This document shows positions 16,307-24,482 of a stretch of 64,000 nucleotides of DNA, piece by piece. Position numbers and translations under genes: made by a program. The notes beneath the pieces were generated by a model. It saw only the letters and a list, made by a program, of their open reading frames with translations, was not told the DNA's origin and made no database searches. This stretch comes from Selenomonadaceae bacterium (GTDB lineage: Bacteria; Bacillota; Negativicutes; Selenomonadales; Selenomonadaceae), in assembly GCA_017427545.1 (NCBI GenBank), contig JAFRSO010000001.1, forward strand, positions 40,514-104,513, in the 5' to 3' direction. The first letter of the stretch is position 1; every line of letters begins with the position of its first letter.

Positions 16307-17476
16307 ATGTTTGACATGGTGATTGTCGGCGCAGGTATGGCGGGCGCAGTTTTGGCGGAACGTTTTGCTTCGGCGGGCAAAAAAATTTTGATGATTGAAC
16401 GTCGTCGACACGTCGCGGGGAATTGTTATGACGAGATTGACGCGAACGGTATTTTGATTCACAAATACGGCCCTCATCTTTTTCACACCGACGACGCGCA
16501 AATTTGGGAATATCTTTCGCGCTTCACGGACTGGCAAATTTATCATCATCGCGTTAAGGCGGTTATCGACGGCAAGCCCGTGCCCATTCCCTTCAACCTC
16601 AACACTTTGCATGAAGTTTTCCCGAAGAGTTTGGCGGATAAGTTGGAGGCGGCTCTGCTAAAAAATTTTGAGTACGGCAAGAAAATTCCAATCCTCGAAT
16701 TAAAAAAATCAGCCGACGCTGACTTACAATTTCTGGCGGATTTTGTCTATGAAAAAATTTTCCTGCACTACACCGAAAAGCAATGGGGACTTGCTCCCGA
16801 AAATATTTCCGGCGCAGTGACTGCACGCGTGCCGATTTTTGTCGGACGTGACGACCGATATTTTAACGACCGCTTTCAAGCTATGCCCAAACGCGGTTAC
16901 ACTCATCTTGTCGAAAACATGCTTGACAATAAAAATATCAAGCTCCTGCTCAACACGGACTTTCAGGAAGTCATGAAGCTTGACGACGGGGAAATTTTTT
17001 TGTTCGGGAAAAGTTTTGAGGGGCGGCTGATTTATACGGGGCAGCTTGATGAGCTGTTCGGTAAAAAATTCGGCACTCTCCCCTATCGCAGCGTTGATAT
17101 GAAATTTGAGACTGTCGACGCTGAAATTTTCCAGGCGGCTCCGACTGTCAATTACCCGAACAATTACGACTTCACGCGAATCACCGAATTTAAACAGATT
17201 CACCCTGTAAAGTCTTCGCGGACGACGATTTTAAAAGAATATCCTCAAGAGTACGTTGCCGGCGTGAATGAGCCGTATTATCCGATTTTTACGGACGAGG
17301 CGCGTGCGGCTTATGAAAAATATTCCGCTGAACTGGCTGACTTCAAGAACATTACGGCTGTCGGCAGGCTTGCGGAATATCGCTACTATGATATTGACGA
17401 CGTGATTAAACGCGCGCTTTCTTTAGTTAGGAGTGAGGAGGTAGGAGTTAGGAGTTTAAAAACTTGTTCCTTATGA
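16307..17476 (+). CDS. glf: UDP-galactopyranose mutase
   Basis: FAD enzyme interconverting UDP-galactopyranose and UDP-galactofuranose, the donor for galactofuranose in surface polysaccharide. The dinucleotide motif VIVGAGMAGAVLAERF starts at residue 4, then GGN-like AGNCYDEID, HKYGPHLFHT, and YTEKQWG near residue 160. The C-terminal conserved part ends AEYRYYDIDDVIKRAL. CGGAGG 7 nt ahead supports the ATG. At 389 residues it is about 15-20 longer than usual; the tail (SLVRSEEVGVRSLKTCSL) is encoded by a short-repeat array and overlaps the convergent RTX gene by 91 bp. No galactofuranosyltransferase is next to it. Confidence 0.95.
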   Translation: MFDMVIVGAGMAGAVLAERFASAGKKILMIERRRHVAGNCYDEIDANGILIHKYGPHLFHTDDAQIWEYLSRFTDWQIYHHRVKAVIDGKPVPIPFNLNTLHEVFPKSLADKLEAALLKNFEYGKKIPILELKKSADADLQFLADFVYEKIFLHYTEKQWGLAPENISGAVTARVPIFVGRDDRYFNDRFQAMPKRGYTHLVENMLDNKNIKLLLNTDFQEVMKLDDGEIFLFGKSFEGRLIYTGQLDELFGKKFGTLPYRSVDMKFETVDAEIFQAAPTVNYPNNYDFTRITEFKQIHPVKSSRTTILKEYPQEYVAGVNEPYYPIFTDEARAAYEKYSAELADFKNITAVGRLAEYRYYDIDDVIKRALSLVRSEEVGVRSLKTCSL

Positions 17477-20400
17477 GTTCCTTGTTCCTCAAAGAATGAA
17501 TGGGCTTCCGAAGTTTCGACGATTGAATCAAGCTGCGCGGCGTTGAAGTTTGAATCATTCTCCGTGAACCAATAAGGCACATCAGCTGACGGGGAATAGC
17601 TCTCCGACATGACATCGCCATTCTTATCAATCAGCGTGATTGCCGTATTCAACGCTTCCTTGACGGTGATAGAACCGCTGCCAATCTTGAAGACAACATC
17701 ATTACCACTAGTCGAGACTGTCGGCTTGCCGGAAAGAATTTGAATCTTATCTTCAGCTTTATAATCCCAAATCGTATCCTTGCCGCCGCCGTCACTGTAA
17801 ACAAAAATATCTTTACCCGTCCCGCCGTAAAGTTGGTCATTACCTTCACCGCCGAGAATAGTATCATTGCCACTGCCGCCACTCAATGTGTCCGCCCCTG
17901 CAAGACCCTTTATGCTGTCGTCACCTGAGCCGCTGATTATGTCATTGGCCTTTGCATTGCCCGTAATCGTTATGTCGTGATTGACTTCCTCCGCGTCAAT
18001 AACTTTAATTTTATTAGCCGTGGCAGTGTAGCTTGTATCGGTATAATTTTCCGTGAGGATAATCGTCGTGCCATTATCGATGATTCGCTTGAAGTAAGTT
18101 TTCTCCTCGCCGCTCTGATTGATGTAGGTTACCGTCCTCTTAGCGGCACCCTCAACGGTTATCTTGCCCGAACCAACTTTGAGGACGATATCATTGCCGC
18201 TGATTGTCGGAATGACACTGCCCGAAGCAATGCTGATTTTATCTTCGCCCTGTGCATAATCGGTGATAATGTCGTTACCGTCGCCGCTCCTGTAAACAAA
18301 AATATCCGAACCTTCGCCGCCAATCAACGTATCATTGCCCAAGCCGCCGTCAATCGTATCATTTTGGTCACTGCCGACAATGCTGTTGCCATTTTTGTTG
18401 CCGATGATTTTAAGATCGTGAGTCACTGCCGAGGCGTCAATGGTTATAATCGTCTCGACGTAATCTTCCGTGACATCAAAGACGCTTTCCGTATAACTCT
18501 TCGTGAGGATGATTTTGTTGCCGTCGACGCGGACAGCCGGATCAGTAACGGTTGTATGTTTTTCCTTACCGCCCTCAATGTACGTGACAGTTTTATCAGC
18601 CCCGCCTTTGACTGTGATTTTGCCATTGTTGCTTAGTGTGAAGACGACGTTTTTATTGCGCGTCTCCGTATCAATCACTGAACCCGATGCAATGCTGATT
18701 CTGTCTTCGGACTTGTAATCGGTAATAAGGTCGTCACCGTCGCCGCCCGAATAAACGAAAATATCTGAGCCGTCAGAGCCTGTCAACGTATCATTACCCT
18801 TGCCGCCGATAATCGTATCATTACCTGCCCCGCCAAAAATACTGTCCGCACCGTCGCCGCCGTCAATCCAATCATCTTCCGACGAACCGATAATTTTATT
18901 TTTGATTCGGTTGCCTTTGATTTTGAGTGAACCCAAAACTGCCGCAGCGTTAATCGTCTGAACTGCCGCGCCGTAATTGCCAACGTCAAATTCCTCCTCC
19001 ATGTAATCTTCCGTGAGTGTAACGCCTTTACCGTTTGCAGAAATAATTACGCCGGCGTTAGTGTCGGGGGTGTAAGTGTAAGTTTTTGCGCCATTCTTAT
19101 CGGTATAGCTGACGGTTTTATTTGCCGCGTCACGAACGGTAATTTTGCCCGTGCCGACAGTGAATATAACGTCATTGCCGCTGATTGTGGGAGTAGCCGC
19201 CGCCGATATGCTGATTTTATCTTCCGCCTTGTAGTCGGTGATAACATCATTGCCGCTTGTGTAGACGAAAATATCTGCGCCGTTGCCACCCGTGAACGTG
19301 TCATTACCTGCCCCGCCACTCAAACTGTCATTGCCATTCCCGCCGAGTAATTTATCAGCACTAGCTCCGCCGCTCAATGTATCCGCACCGTCGCCGCCAC
19401 TCAAGCTGTCATTACCATTGCCGCCGAGTAATTTATCAGCACCAGCTCCGCCGCTCAATGTATCCGCACCGTCGCCGCCATTTAAGCTGTCATTGCCATT
19501 CCCGCCGAGTAATTTATCATTACCACTGCCGCCGCTCAATGTGTCCGCACCGTCTCCACCACTCAATGAATCGTTGCCAGCGTTGCCGAGAATTTTATCA
19601 TTGCCTGCCGCGCCTGAAATTGTATCCTTGCCACTGCCGCCGCTGATTGAATTGTCCAGCGCATTGCCCGTGATTTTAATGGCCTTCGTCCGCGCAGAGG
19701 CATTGATATTTTTGATTGACGCGTTGACCGTTACGGGTGAAGCTGTCGAATCCGTGACGGTCAGGAGTGTAGAAGGCGTCGTGACTTTTTCACTGCCCGA
19801 AATGTTTAGCGTCATTCCCGCCGCACCGACTAATGTAATTTTCCCCGTGCCGACCGTGACGATGATATTATTGCCGCTCTTAGTCGTTGAGTAGGAACCG
19901 TTACCGCCGCCGATTTGCAAAGTGTCCGTCGCAGTCAAACCGTAAATCGTATCGTTGCCGTCGCCCGAAGAATATTTAATCAGATTGTTCATACTGCCGC
20001 CTTGCAGGGAAATAATATCGTTGCCACCTGCGCCATTAATCGTGGCACTGTAGCTGTAGCTGTGAATCGTATCATTACCTGCGCCGCCGTCCAAGCTGAC
20101 CGTGTCGCCCAAATTGTAAATCGAATCATTACCCGCGCCCGCAAGGAGTGTGGAATAGTCACCGCTGTTATTGAGGGTATCAGCCCCCGCTCCACCTGAC
20201 AAGCTCGAATTTGTGCCCGAAATATTTTGCACGAAGTCATTGCCGTCATCGCCTGAAAGTGTGACAAAGTTGCCTTGATAGCTGTTGACGTAATCATTGC
20301 CGACGCCCGCCACGATTGATACGCTGTGACCGATATAATTGTGCAGAGAATCATCACCCGCCCCGCCGAAAATCTTAGTGCCGGTTGCCTCGCGATTGAA

Positions 20401-21249
20401 GAGGTCGTCATTGCCCGCATCGCCGTTGAGTGTGGAATAATCGCCGCTGCTGTCGACAGAATCATTACCGTTGCCGCCATTTACCACGACATTATCCGCG
20501 TCGCTGTCGATAGTGTCACTGCCGCCCAAAGCATTAATCGTTGCAGAGCTGATTGTGTTTGTGTGAAAGTCATTGCCTTCAGTCAGCGTGATGAGTTTTG
20601 AATTTTCTTCCGTACCATCAATGTTTACAGCCGACAAACTCGCCGCACCTATCAGAGAAATTTTCCCGTTCCCGACAGTGACAATGATATTGTTGCCGCT
20701 CTTAGTCGTGGAATATGTGCCGCCCGAAATCGACAGTGTGTCGTCTTCATTGAAACCGATAACTTTATCGTTGCCGTCGCCCGAATTGTAGAGGATTAAA
20801 ATATTTGGGGAATCGTCAAGATACAAGCGAATTGAATCGTTGCCGAGTCCGCCGGAGATAGTAGCTTGATTGCCGCTGTGCTCAATGGTATCAGCCCCCG
20901 CGCCGCCGTCGATTGTGACTTCATTGCCAAAATTGAAACCGTTGTAGATAAAATCATTACCTGCGCCGCCGTTGAGTGAACTGTTGCTGCCCCAACTTTC
21001 AAGAGTATCATTACCCGCTCCGCCATTTAGTGTTACATTGAAAGTGTAGTTATAGTTACGAATTTTGTCGTTGCCTGTGGAACCGTCAACTATTACCGAG
21101 TTACCGTAATTGGTAATCGAATCGTTGCCAGCTCCGCCGTCGATTGTAACATTGTGACCTGTGTTGTAAGATTCGGTGCCATTTAAAATTGAATCAGCCT
21201 TACTCGTGCCGACGACCAAAGCATCATCTGCTAAATTAATAATCGCCAT
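17386..21249 (-). CDS. Large RTX repeat protein, probably type I secreted
   Basis: About 1287 residues, almost all glycine/aspartate repeat; no signal peptide, as expected for type I export. Calcium-binding nonapeptides of GGxGxDxUx type fill four regions. Residues about 20-480 hold two looser arrays (GGAGNDxI with variable spacers). A compact canonical block follows at about 525-650, in which a 27-residue unit (three nonapeptides, LLGGNGNDSLSGGDGADTLS start) is repeated 3-4 times. Three RTX-plus-beta modules come after that. A beta segment like GNDVIFTVGTGKITV closes each module, six times in all. No catalytic domain is recognisable. GGAGG 8 nt ahead fixes the ATG at 21249. The last about 30 residues overlap glf and are partly repeat-encoded. 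No HlyB/HlyD/TolC genes are in the window. Adhesin or surface-layer role is inference. Confidence 0.88.
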   Translation of the reverse strand: MAIINLADDALVVGTSKADSILNGTESYNTGHNVTIDGGAGNDSITNYGNSVIVDGSTGNDKIRNYNYTFNVTLNGGAGNDTLESWGSNSSLNGGAGNDFIYNGFNFGNEVTIDGGAGADTIEHSGNQATISGGLGNDSIRLYLDDSPNILILYNSGDGNDKVIGFNEDDTLSISGGTYSTTKSGNNIIVTVGNGKISLIGAASLSAVNIDGTEENSKLITLTEGNDFHTNTISSATINALGGSDTIDSDADNVVVNGGNGNDSVDSSGDYSTLNGDAGNDDLFNREATGTKIFGGAGDDSLHNYIGHSVSIVAGVGNDYVNSYQGNFVTLSGDDGNDFVQNISGTNSSLSGGAGADTLNNSGDYSTLLAGAGNDSIYNLGDTVSLDGGAGNDTIHSYSYSATINGAGGNDIISLQGGSMNNLIKYSSGDGNDTIYGLTATDTLQIGGGNGSYSTTKSGNNIIVTVGTGKITLVGAAGMTLNISGSEKVTTPSTLLTVTDSTASPVTVNASIKNINASARTKAIKITGNALDNSISGGSGKDTISGAAGNDKILGNAGNDSLSGGDGADTLSGGSGNDKLLGGNGNDSLNGGDGADTLSGGAGADKLLGGNGNDSLSGGDGADTLSGGASADKLLGGNGNDSLSGGAGNDTFTGGNGADIFVYTSGNDVITDYKAEDKISISAAATPTISGNDVIFTVGTGKITVRDAANKTVSYTDKNGAKTYTYTPDTNAGVIISANGKGVTLTEDYMEEEFDVGNYGAAVQTINAAAVLGSLKIKGNRIKNKIIGSSEDDWIDGGDGADSIFGGAGNDTIIGGKGNDTLTGSDGSDIFVYSGGDGDDLITDYKSEDRISIASGSVIDTETRNKNVVFTLSNNGKITVKGGADKTVTYIEGGKEKHTTVTDPAVRVDGNKIILTKSYTESVFDVTEDYVETIITIDASAVTHDLKIIGNKNGNSIVGSDQNDTIDGGLGNDTLIGGEGSDIFVYRSGDGNDIITDYAQGEDKISIASGSVIPTISGNDIVLKVGSGKITVEGAAKRTVTYINQSGEEKTYFKRIIDNGTTIILTENYTDTSYTATANKIKVIDAEEVNHDITITGNAKANDIISGSGDDSIKGLAGADTLSGGSGNDTILGGEGNDQLYGGTGKDIFVYSDGGGKDTIWDYKAEDKIQILSGKPTVSTSGNDVVFKIGSGSITVKEALNTAITLIDKNGDVMSESYSPSADVPYWFTENDSNFNAAQLDSIVETSEAHSFFEEQGTHKEQVFKLLTPTSSLLTKESARLITSSIS
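17428..17496 (+). repeat. Short-repeat palindrome inside two convergent genes
   Basis: TTAGGAGTGAGGAGGTAGGA on the left and TTCCTTATGAGTTCCTTG on the right. The array lies in the overlap of the glf and RTX 3' ends and encodes both C-termini. Confidence 0.75.
19310..19570 (-). repeat. 81-bp DNA repeat in the RTX gene
   Basis: Three to four near-identical units (CCGCCGAGTAATTTATCA marks each) spaced about 81 bp apart, equal to three RTX nonapeptides. Such DNA can change copy number by recombination. Confidence 0.8.
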
Positions 21250-21268
21250 AAAAATCGCCTCCAAACTT

Positions 21269-21865
21269 TCAATAACCCCAGCTGAAAACAAATTCTATCG
21301 GAATCGTCAGACCTTCAAGGATTTTAACAGGAATTTCATGCTTAATTTCAACTTCCTCACCTTGACTTTTGAGAAATTCCGCTTCTTTAATATCTTCCTC
21401 ATCAAAAAGAATATATTCGTCATCTAAAAAATATTTCCCGTCGCGCAGGAGATAAACGCTGATTGATTTCATGTACGGATCGATAATCCAATACTCTTTG
21501 ACACCGCTTTGTTCGTAAGCATCTTTTTTAATCGTGAGGTCATTTTTGCGCGTGGATTTGGATAAGACTTCAACAAGCATATCGGGAGCACCGCGAACAA
21601 AATCACCTTTGGCAAGAATTGATTCATTTTCCTTAAGGACGACAATCAAATCCGGAACAAAAATATTTTTTTCGTCAAAATGAACCTCAACATTGCTGAA
21701 AAAGTAGCCGCGCTTATTATCCATCAAATATTTGCCAATACAAAGCATAACTCTACCTTTTATCTGATTTTGAGCAGGCGTCATTGAAGGCAATCTAAAT
21801 TTTTTCCCGTCAATAAGTTCGTAGTAATAAAGAAACTCTGCGTCATTGAGAATTTCAGTTGACAT
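21269..21865 (-). CDS. Uma2 family (DUF820) putative restriction endonuclease
   Basis: PD-(D/E)XK-fold protein of the Uma2 family, widespread but without firmly known role. The core shows FVPDLIVVL (catalytic Asp about residue 72) followed by DMLVEVLSKSTRKNDLTIK (Glu and the Lys of the motif near 98-108) and EYWIIDP. The ATG has GGGAGG about 8 nt upstream. It ends 20 bp before the RTX start on the same strand, so both may share a transcript; a TATACT -10-like box lies about 30 bp upstream. 198 residues is usual. No methyltransferase accompanies it, so classical restriction is unlikely. A stand-alone or transposon-related DNA role is possible. Confidence 0.88.
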   Translation of the reverse strand: MSTEILNDAEFLYYYELIDGKKFRLPSMTPAQNQIKGRVMLCIGKYLMDNKRGYFFSNVEVHFDEKNIFVPDLIVVLKENESILAKGDFVRGAPDMLVEVLSKSTRKNDLTIKKDAYEQSGVKEYWIIDPYMKSISVYLLRDGKYFLDDEYILFDEEDIKEAEFLKSQGEEVEIKHEIPVKILEGLTIPIEFVFSWGY

Positions 21866-21907
21866 TTAAATCGCCTCCCGCTAAAAATTTATGTTAAGTA
21901 TATCATG

Positions 21908-21945
21908 CCAAAAAAAATCCCGCCACTGTCGACGGGAAAAATTTT
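21908..21945 (-). terminator. Terminator of the solute-binding-protein operon
   Basis: On the minus strand CCCGTCGACAGTGGCGGG forms a short hairpin followed by eight T. It lies after the permease stop. The opposite strand also has T-rich flank, so it may act both ways. Confidence 0.7.
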
Positions 21946-21951
21946 TTTTAA

Positions 21952-21972
21952 GCACTAATCACTAATCACTAA
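21952..21972 (+). repeat. Short tandem repeat (CACTAAT)3
   Basis: Three CACTAAT units end at the permease stop region. On the minus strand they read as ATTAGTG, the same unit family seen at the end of the diguanylate cyclase gene (54380-54398). Confidence 0.6.
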
Positions 21973-22625
21973 GTCCGCCGTTCCGATAAGTTGAAGAGTG
22001 CGTAGACGAGATAACTTATTGCCAGATAGATAATCATGCCGCCGGTTATCGTAATCATCGGTTGCATTGTGCGCGAGGCAATGTTGTTAATGACGCGTGT
22101 CAAGTCGGTGATTGTGACGTAGCCGACGACGCTTGTCCACTGAATCAAATTTACGACGGTTGATTGATATACGGGCTTGGCGATTCTTGCCAGTTGCGGG
22201 AGTGTGACGAGTTTAAACGCTTGCCACTTTGAAAAGCCCAAAGTCCTTGCCGCCTCCACCTGACCTTTGTCGAGTGCCATTAATGCCGAACGCAAAAGTT
22301 CCGCAACATGTGCTGCCGTGTGCATGGAAAAAGTTATCACCGCGACTAATACCGGACTCATTCCCGTGCGGGCAAAGACGCCGTAAAATAACAGCATGAG
22401 CAACATCAATACCGGTGAGCCGCGAATTATCGATATGTAAACTTGTGCGGCGAGCTTGAGCGGTTTGAATTTCCCGACACGGAAAAAACATAGCAGCGAG
22501 CCTAGGATTGTGCCGAACAGGAGCGACAGTGCAGAAATTTGCACCGTCACCCACAGCCCGTTCAAAATCGTCAGCCAGCCGCCGTCTTTCAGAAAAATTT
22601 TGTACAGTAAATCTAAAAAATCCAT
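21969..22625 (-). CDS. Polar amino acid-type ABC transporter permease
   Basis: Inner-membrane permease of the HisM/GlnP type with about five membrane spans; the substrate is not known. N-terminal span ILNGLWVTVQISALSLLFGT (about 18-37), then IIRGSPVLMLLMLLFYGVF, and the ATPase-coupling EAA loop VEAARTLGFSKWQAFKLVTLPQ near residues 122-143. The start is two bases after the stop of solute-binding gene 22628-23482, so it is co-translated with it. No ATP-binding subunit is in the window, so an ATPase encoded elsewhere must be used. 218 residues is usual. It is the only permease for six upstream binding proteins. Confidence 0.9.
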   Translation of the reverse strand: MDFLDLLYKIFLKDGGWLTILNGLWVTVQISALSLLFGTILGSLLCFFRVGKFKPLKLAAQVYISIIRGSPVLMLLMLLFYGVFARTGMSPVLVAVITFSMHTAAHVAELLRSALMALDKGQVEAARTLGFSKWQAFKLVTLPQLARIAKPVYQSTVVNLIQWTSVVGYVTITDLTRVINNIASRTMQPMITITGGMIIYLAISYLVYALFNLSERRT

Positions 22626-22627
22626 AA

Positions 22628-23482
22628 TTATTTCTTCTCGTCTTTAAAAATCATGTGAACAATTTTGTCCTTGAAGTAAGGTTCAGTCAAGATAACGCCT
22701 TTAGGTTTGTCGCTGTCGGCGGGGATAATTTCACTTACCGGAACAATCGCCCAGAAAATAACGTCAACTTGCTTTGAAGTCAGAGCCGCAGCCCTTGCGC
22801 CGCTGTCAATGTTTACAATCTCAATGTTTTTCAACATGCGGTTGCCGATTTCAGCCAAGACGGCCGTATTAAATCCTGCGGGCTTTCCGTCAGCACCGAC
22901 ATAATCAAGTGGCGGCAAATCTCCCGTGACGGCAACTTTAATGGTGTCCGCGCTGTCAAAATGCGGAAGCTCCACTGCGGGCGGATCTTTTTCTACGCTG
23001 ATATCGGTTATATATTCCTTGGTTAAACGGTCAAGCGTGCCGTCCGATTGCATTTCCTCAATAACCTTGTTGAGCGAATCTCTAAGTTCGGTTTCATCGT
23101 CGCGAAGTGCAAAGCAGAATGAGTCAATGAACTCCAACGAATGATCTTTAAGCACTTGGAAGCGCGGATCTTTCACCAGCATATAACGCGCCACGCTCCG
23201 ATAAGTGCTAATCTCGTCGATTTGCTTTGACTGCAACGCCATTTCCATTTGATTCAAGCTGTCGAAGTAAACCGGCTTGTGCGAAGAAATTTTCACGTCA
23301 AGGGTATTCTCAATTTCTTTCATGAAGCCCTCGAAATTTTCTTCACTGGCATTGAGGCGGGTAATCATGCCGAGTTTAACTTTTCCGGCATCATCGGCAG
23401 ATTTTTTATCATCACCGCCGCCACCGCAGCCCGTCATCAAAATCAACGTGCACATCATCAACAGTGCTAAAATTTTTCTCAT
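22628..23482 (-). CDS. Lobe-swapped family 3 solute-binding lipoprotein, paralogue 6 (permease-proximal)
   Basis: Lipoprotein with lipobox LMTGC (Cys19). Residues about 35-150 match the second lobe and C-terminal helix of family 3 binding proteins: KLGMITRLNASEE, VYFDSLNQMEMAL, IDEISTYRSV, FCFALRDDETELRDSLN and SDGTLDRLTKEYI. Residues about 168-280 match the first lobe, which normally stands at the N-terminus: TIKVAVTGDLPPLDYVGADG, GFNTAVLAEI, VDVIFWAIVP and TEPYFKDKIVHMI. The protein stops where a canonical one would cross into lobe 2. GAGGTGA precedes the ATG. Two bases separate it from the permease. Ligand unknown. Confidence 0.85.
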   Translation of the reverse strand: MRKILALLMMCTLILMTGCGGGGDDKKSADDAGKVKLGMITRLNASEENFEGFMKEIENTLDVKISSHKPVYFDSLNQMEMALQSKQIDEISTYRSVARYMLVKDPRFQVLKDHSLEFIDSFCFALRDDETELRDSLNKVIEEMQSDGTLDRLTKEYITDISVEKDPPAVELPHFDSADTIKVAVTGDLPPLDYVGADGKPAGFNTAVLAEIGNRMLKNIEIVNIDSGARAAALTSKQVDVIFWAIVPVSEIIPADSDKPKGVILTEPYFKDKIVHMIFKDEKK

Positions 23483-23495
23483 ATAATCACCTCAT

Positions 23496-23572
23496 TTTTA
23501 GGAACTAGTAATTAGGAACTGGGAACTAGTAGGGATTAATTTTCTAGTTCCTAGTTCCTAATCTAACATGCG
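23496..23572 (+). repeat. 19-bp-stem palindrome of GGAACTA-type units
   Basis: ATTAGGAACTGGGAACTAG and CTAGTTCCTAGTTCCTAAT pair over 19 bp with one mismatch around a TAGGGATTAATTTT loop. It lies between two solute-binding genes; the right end provides the last codons of the upstream one. Confidence 0.85.
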
Positions 23573-24392
23573 CAATTTCGTCCGTGAAGTAGGGAGCCGT
23601 CACGATAACACCTTCAGGCTTGTCATAGTCGGCGGGAATAATCGTATCGTCAAGCGGCACCGTCACCCAAAATACAACGTCGACTTCCTTTGAGGTCAAA
23701 GCTGTTGCACGTGCGCCGCTGTCGACTTGCACAATCTCAATATTCTTGCCGATTTTCTGACTGATTTCGGCCAGCAAAGCAGTATTGAATCCCGCGGGCT
23801 TACCGTCGGCAGTAATTAAATCCATTGGCGGCAAGTCGCCCGTCACAGCAACTTTAATCGTATCAACCCCCGCTAATTTGGGCATATCAACTGCAGGAGG
23901 TTCACCTTTGAGGTCGGTGATATACATTGTCGCCAGGTGAGCAAGAGTTCCGTCAGCTTGCATTTCCTTAATCGCCAAGTCAAAAGAATCCTTGAGACTC
24001 ACATCATCTTTACGCATGGCACAACAGAAGGCGTCAGAAATTTTCGGGACGTTTTTAGTCTCCAATTCAAATTTATCATTGTGGGCGATAAGATAATTTG
24101 CCACGCTTTGATACGTACTCATCTGGTCAATTTGCCCCGCCTCAAGACCGGCAATCATCGCGTTCATGTTGTCGAAGAAAATATGTCTGGGCGCACGCAT
24201 ATCGGAAGTTTGTGACATTCGCGAGGCGGCCTTCTCGAAATAATTATCCAGCAGAGTTTCGCTGACATTTAGGCGGGTAATCATGCCCAATTTAATTTTT
24301 TCATCGACGGCAGGTTTTTTATCACCGCCGCCACAACCCGTCATCAACATCAACATGCAAATCATCATCAATGTCAAAAATTTTTTCATCAA
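23544..24392 (-). CDS. Lobe-swapped family 3 solute-binding lipoprotein, paralogue 5
   Basis: Lipobox LMTGC (Cys20). The lobe-2-like block comes first (KLGMITRLNVSETLL, IFFDNMNAMIAGLEAGQIDQ, MSTYQSVANYL, FCCAMRKDD, LKDSFDLAIKEMQADGTL), then a lobe-1-like block (TIKVAVTGDLPPMDLITADG, GFNTALLAEI, EVDVVFWVTVP, TAPYFTDEIAHV). Closest in wording to paralogue 4, sharing FCCAM and the DNMNAM segment. The C-terminus LGTRN is encoded by the adjacent GGAACTA-type array, so the array has replaced the original end. ATG preceded by GAGGTGA. Confidence 0.85.
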   Translation of the reverse strand: MMKKFLTLMMICMLMLMTGCGGGDKKPAVDEKIKLGMITRLNVSETLLDNYFEKAASRMSQTSDMRAPRHIFFDNMNAMIAGLEAGQIDQMSTYQSVANYLIAHNDKFELETKNVPKISDAFCCAMRKDDVSLKDSFDLAIKEMQADGTLAHLATMYITDLKGEPPAVDMPKLAGVDTIKVAVTGDLPPMDLITADGKPAGFNTALLAEISQKIGKNIEIVQVDSGARATALTSKEVDVVFWVTVPLDDTIIPADYDKPEGVIVTAPYFTDEIAHVRLGTRN

Positions 24393-24405
24393 GTCACCTC
24401 ATTTT

Positions 24406-24482
24406 AGGAACTAGTAATTAGGAACTGGGAACTAGTAGGGATTAGTAATCTAGGAACTAGTTCCTAGTTCCTAGTTCCTAAT
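24406..24482 (+). repeat. Second copy of the GGAACTA-type palindrome
   Basis: Nearly the same sequence as 23496-23572, with TAATTAGGAACTGGGAACTAG on the left and repeated CTAGTTC units on the right. It lies between paralogues 4 and 5 and again supplies a C-terminus (LGTRN). The copy likely spread when the gene was duplicated. Confidence 0.85.

Noticed and set aside
19283..19894. Plus-strand proline/leucine-rich frame opposite the RTX block
   Set aside because: A shadow of Gly/Asp repeats on the other strand; no ribosome binding site.
17386..21249. Repetitive 17.4-21.2 kb region as a non-coding satellite or CRISPR
   Set aside because: It is one uninterrupted minus-strand frame with RTX nonapeptides and a good start site.
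21269..21865. Uma2 protein as half of a restriction-modification pair
   Set aside because: No DNA methyltransferase is nearby and Uma2 proteins are mostly solitary.
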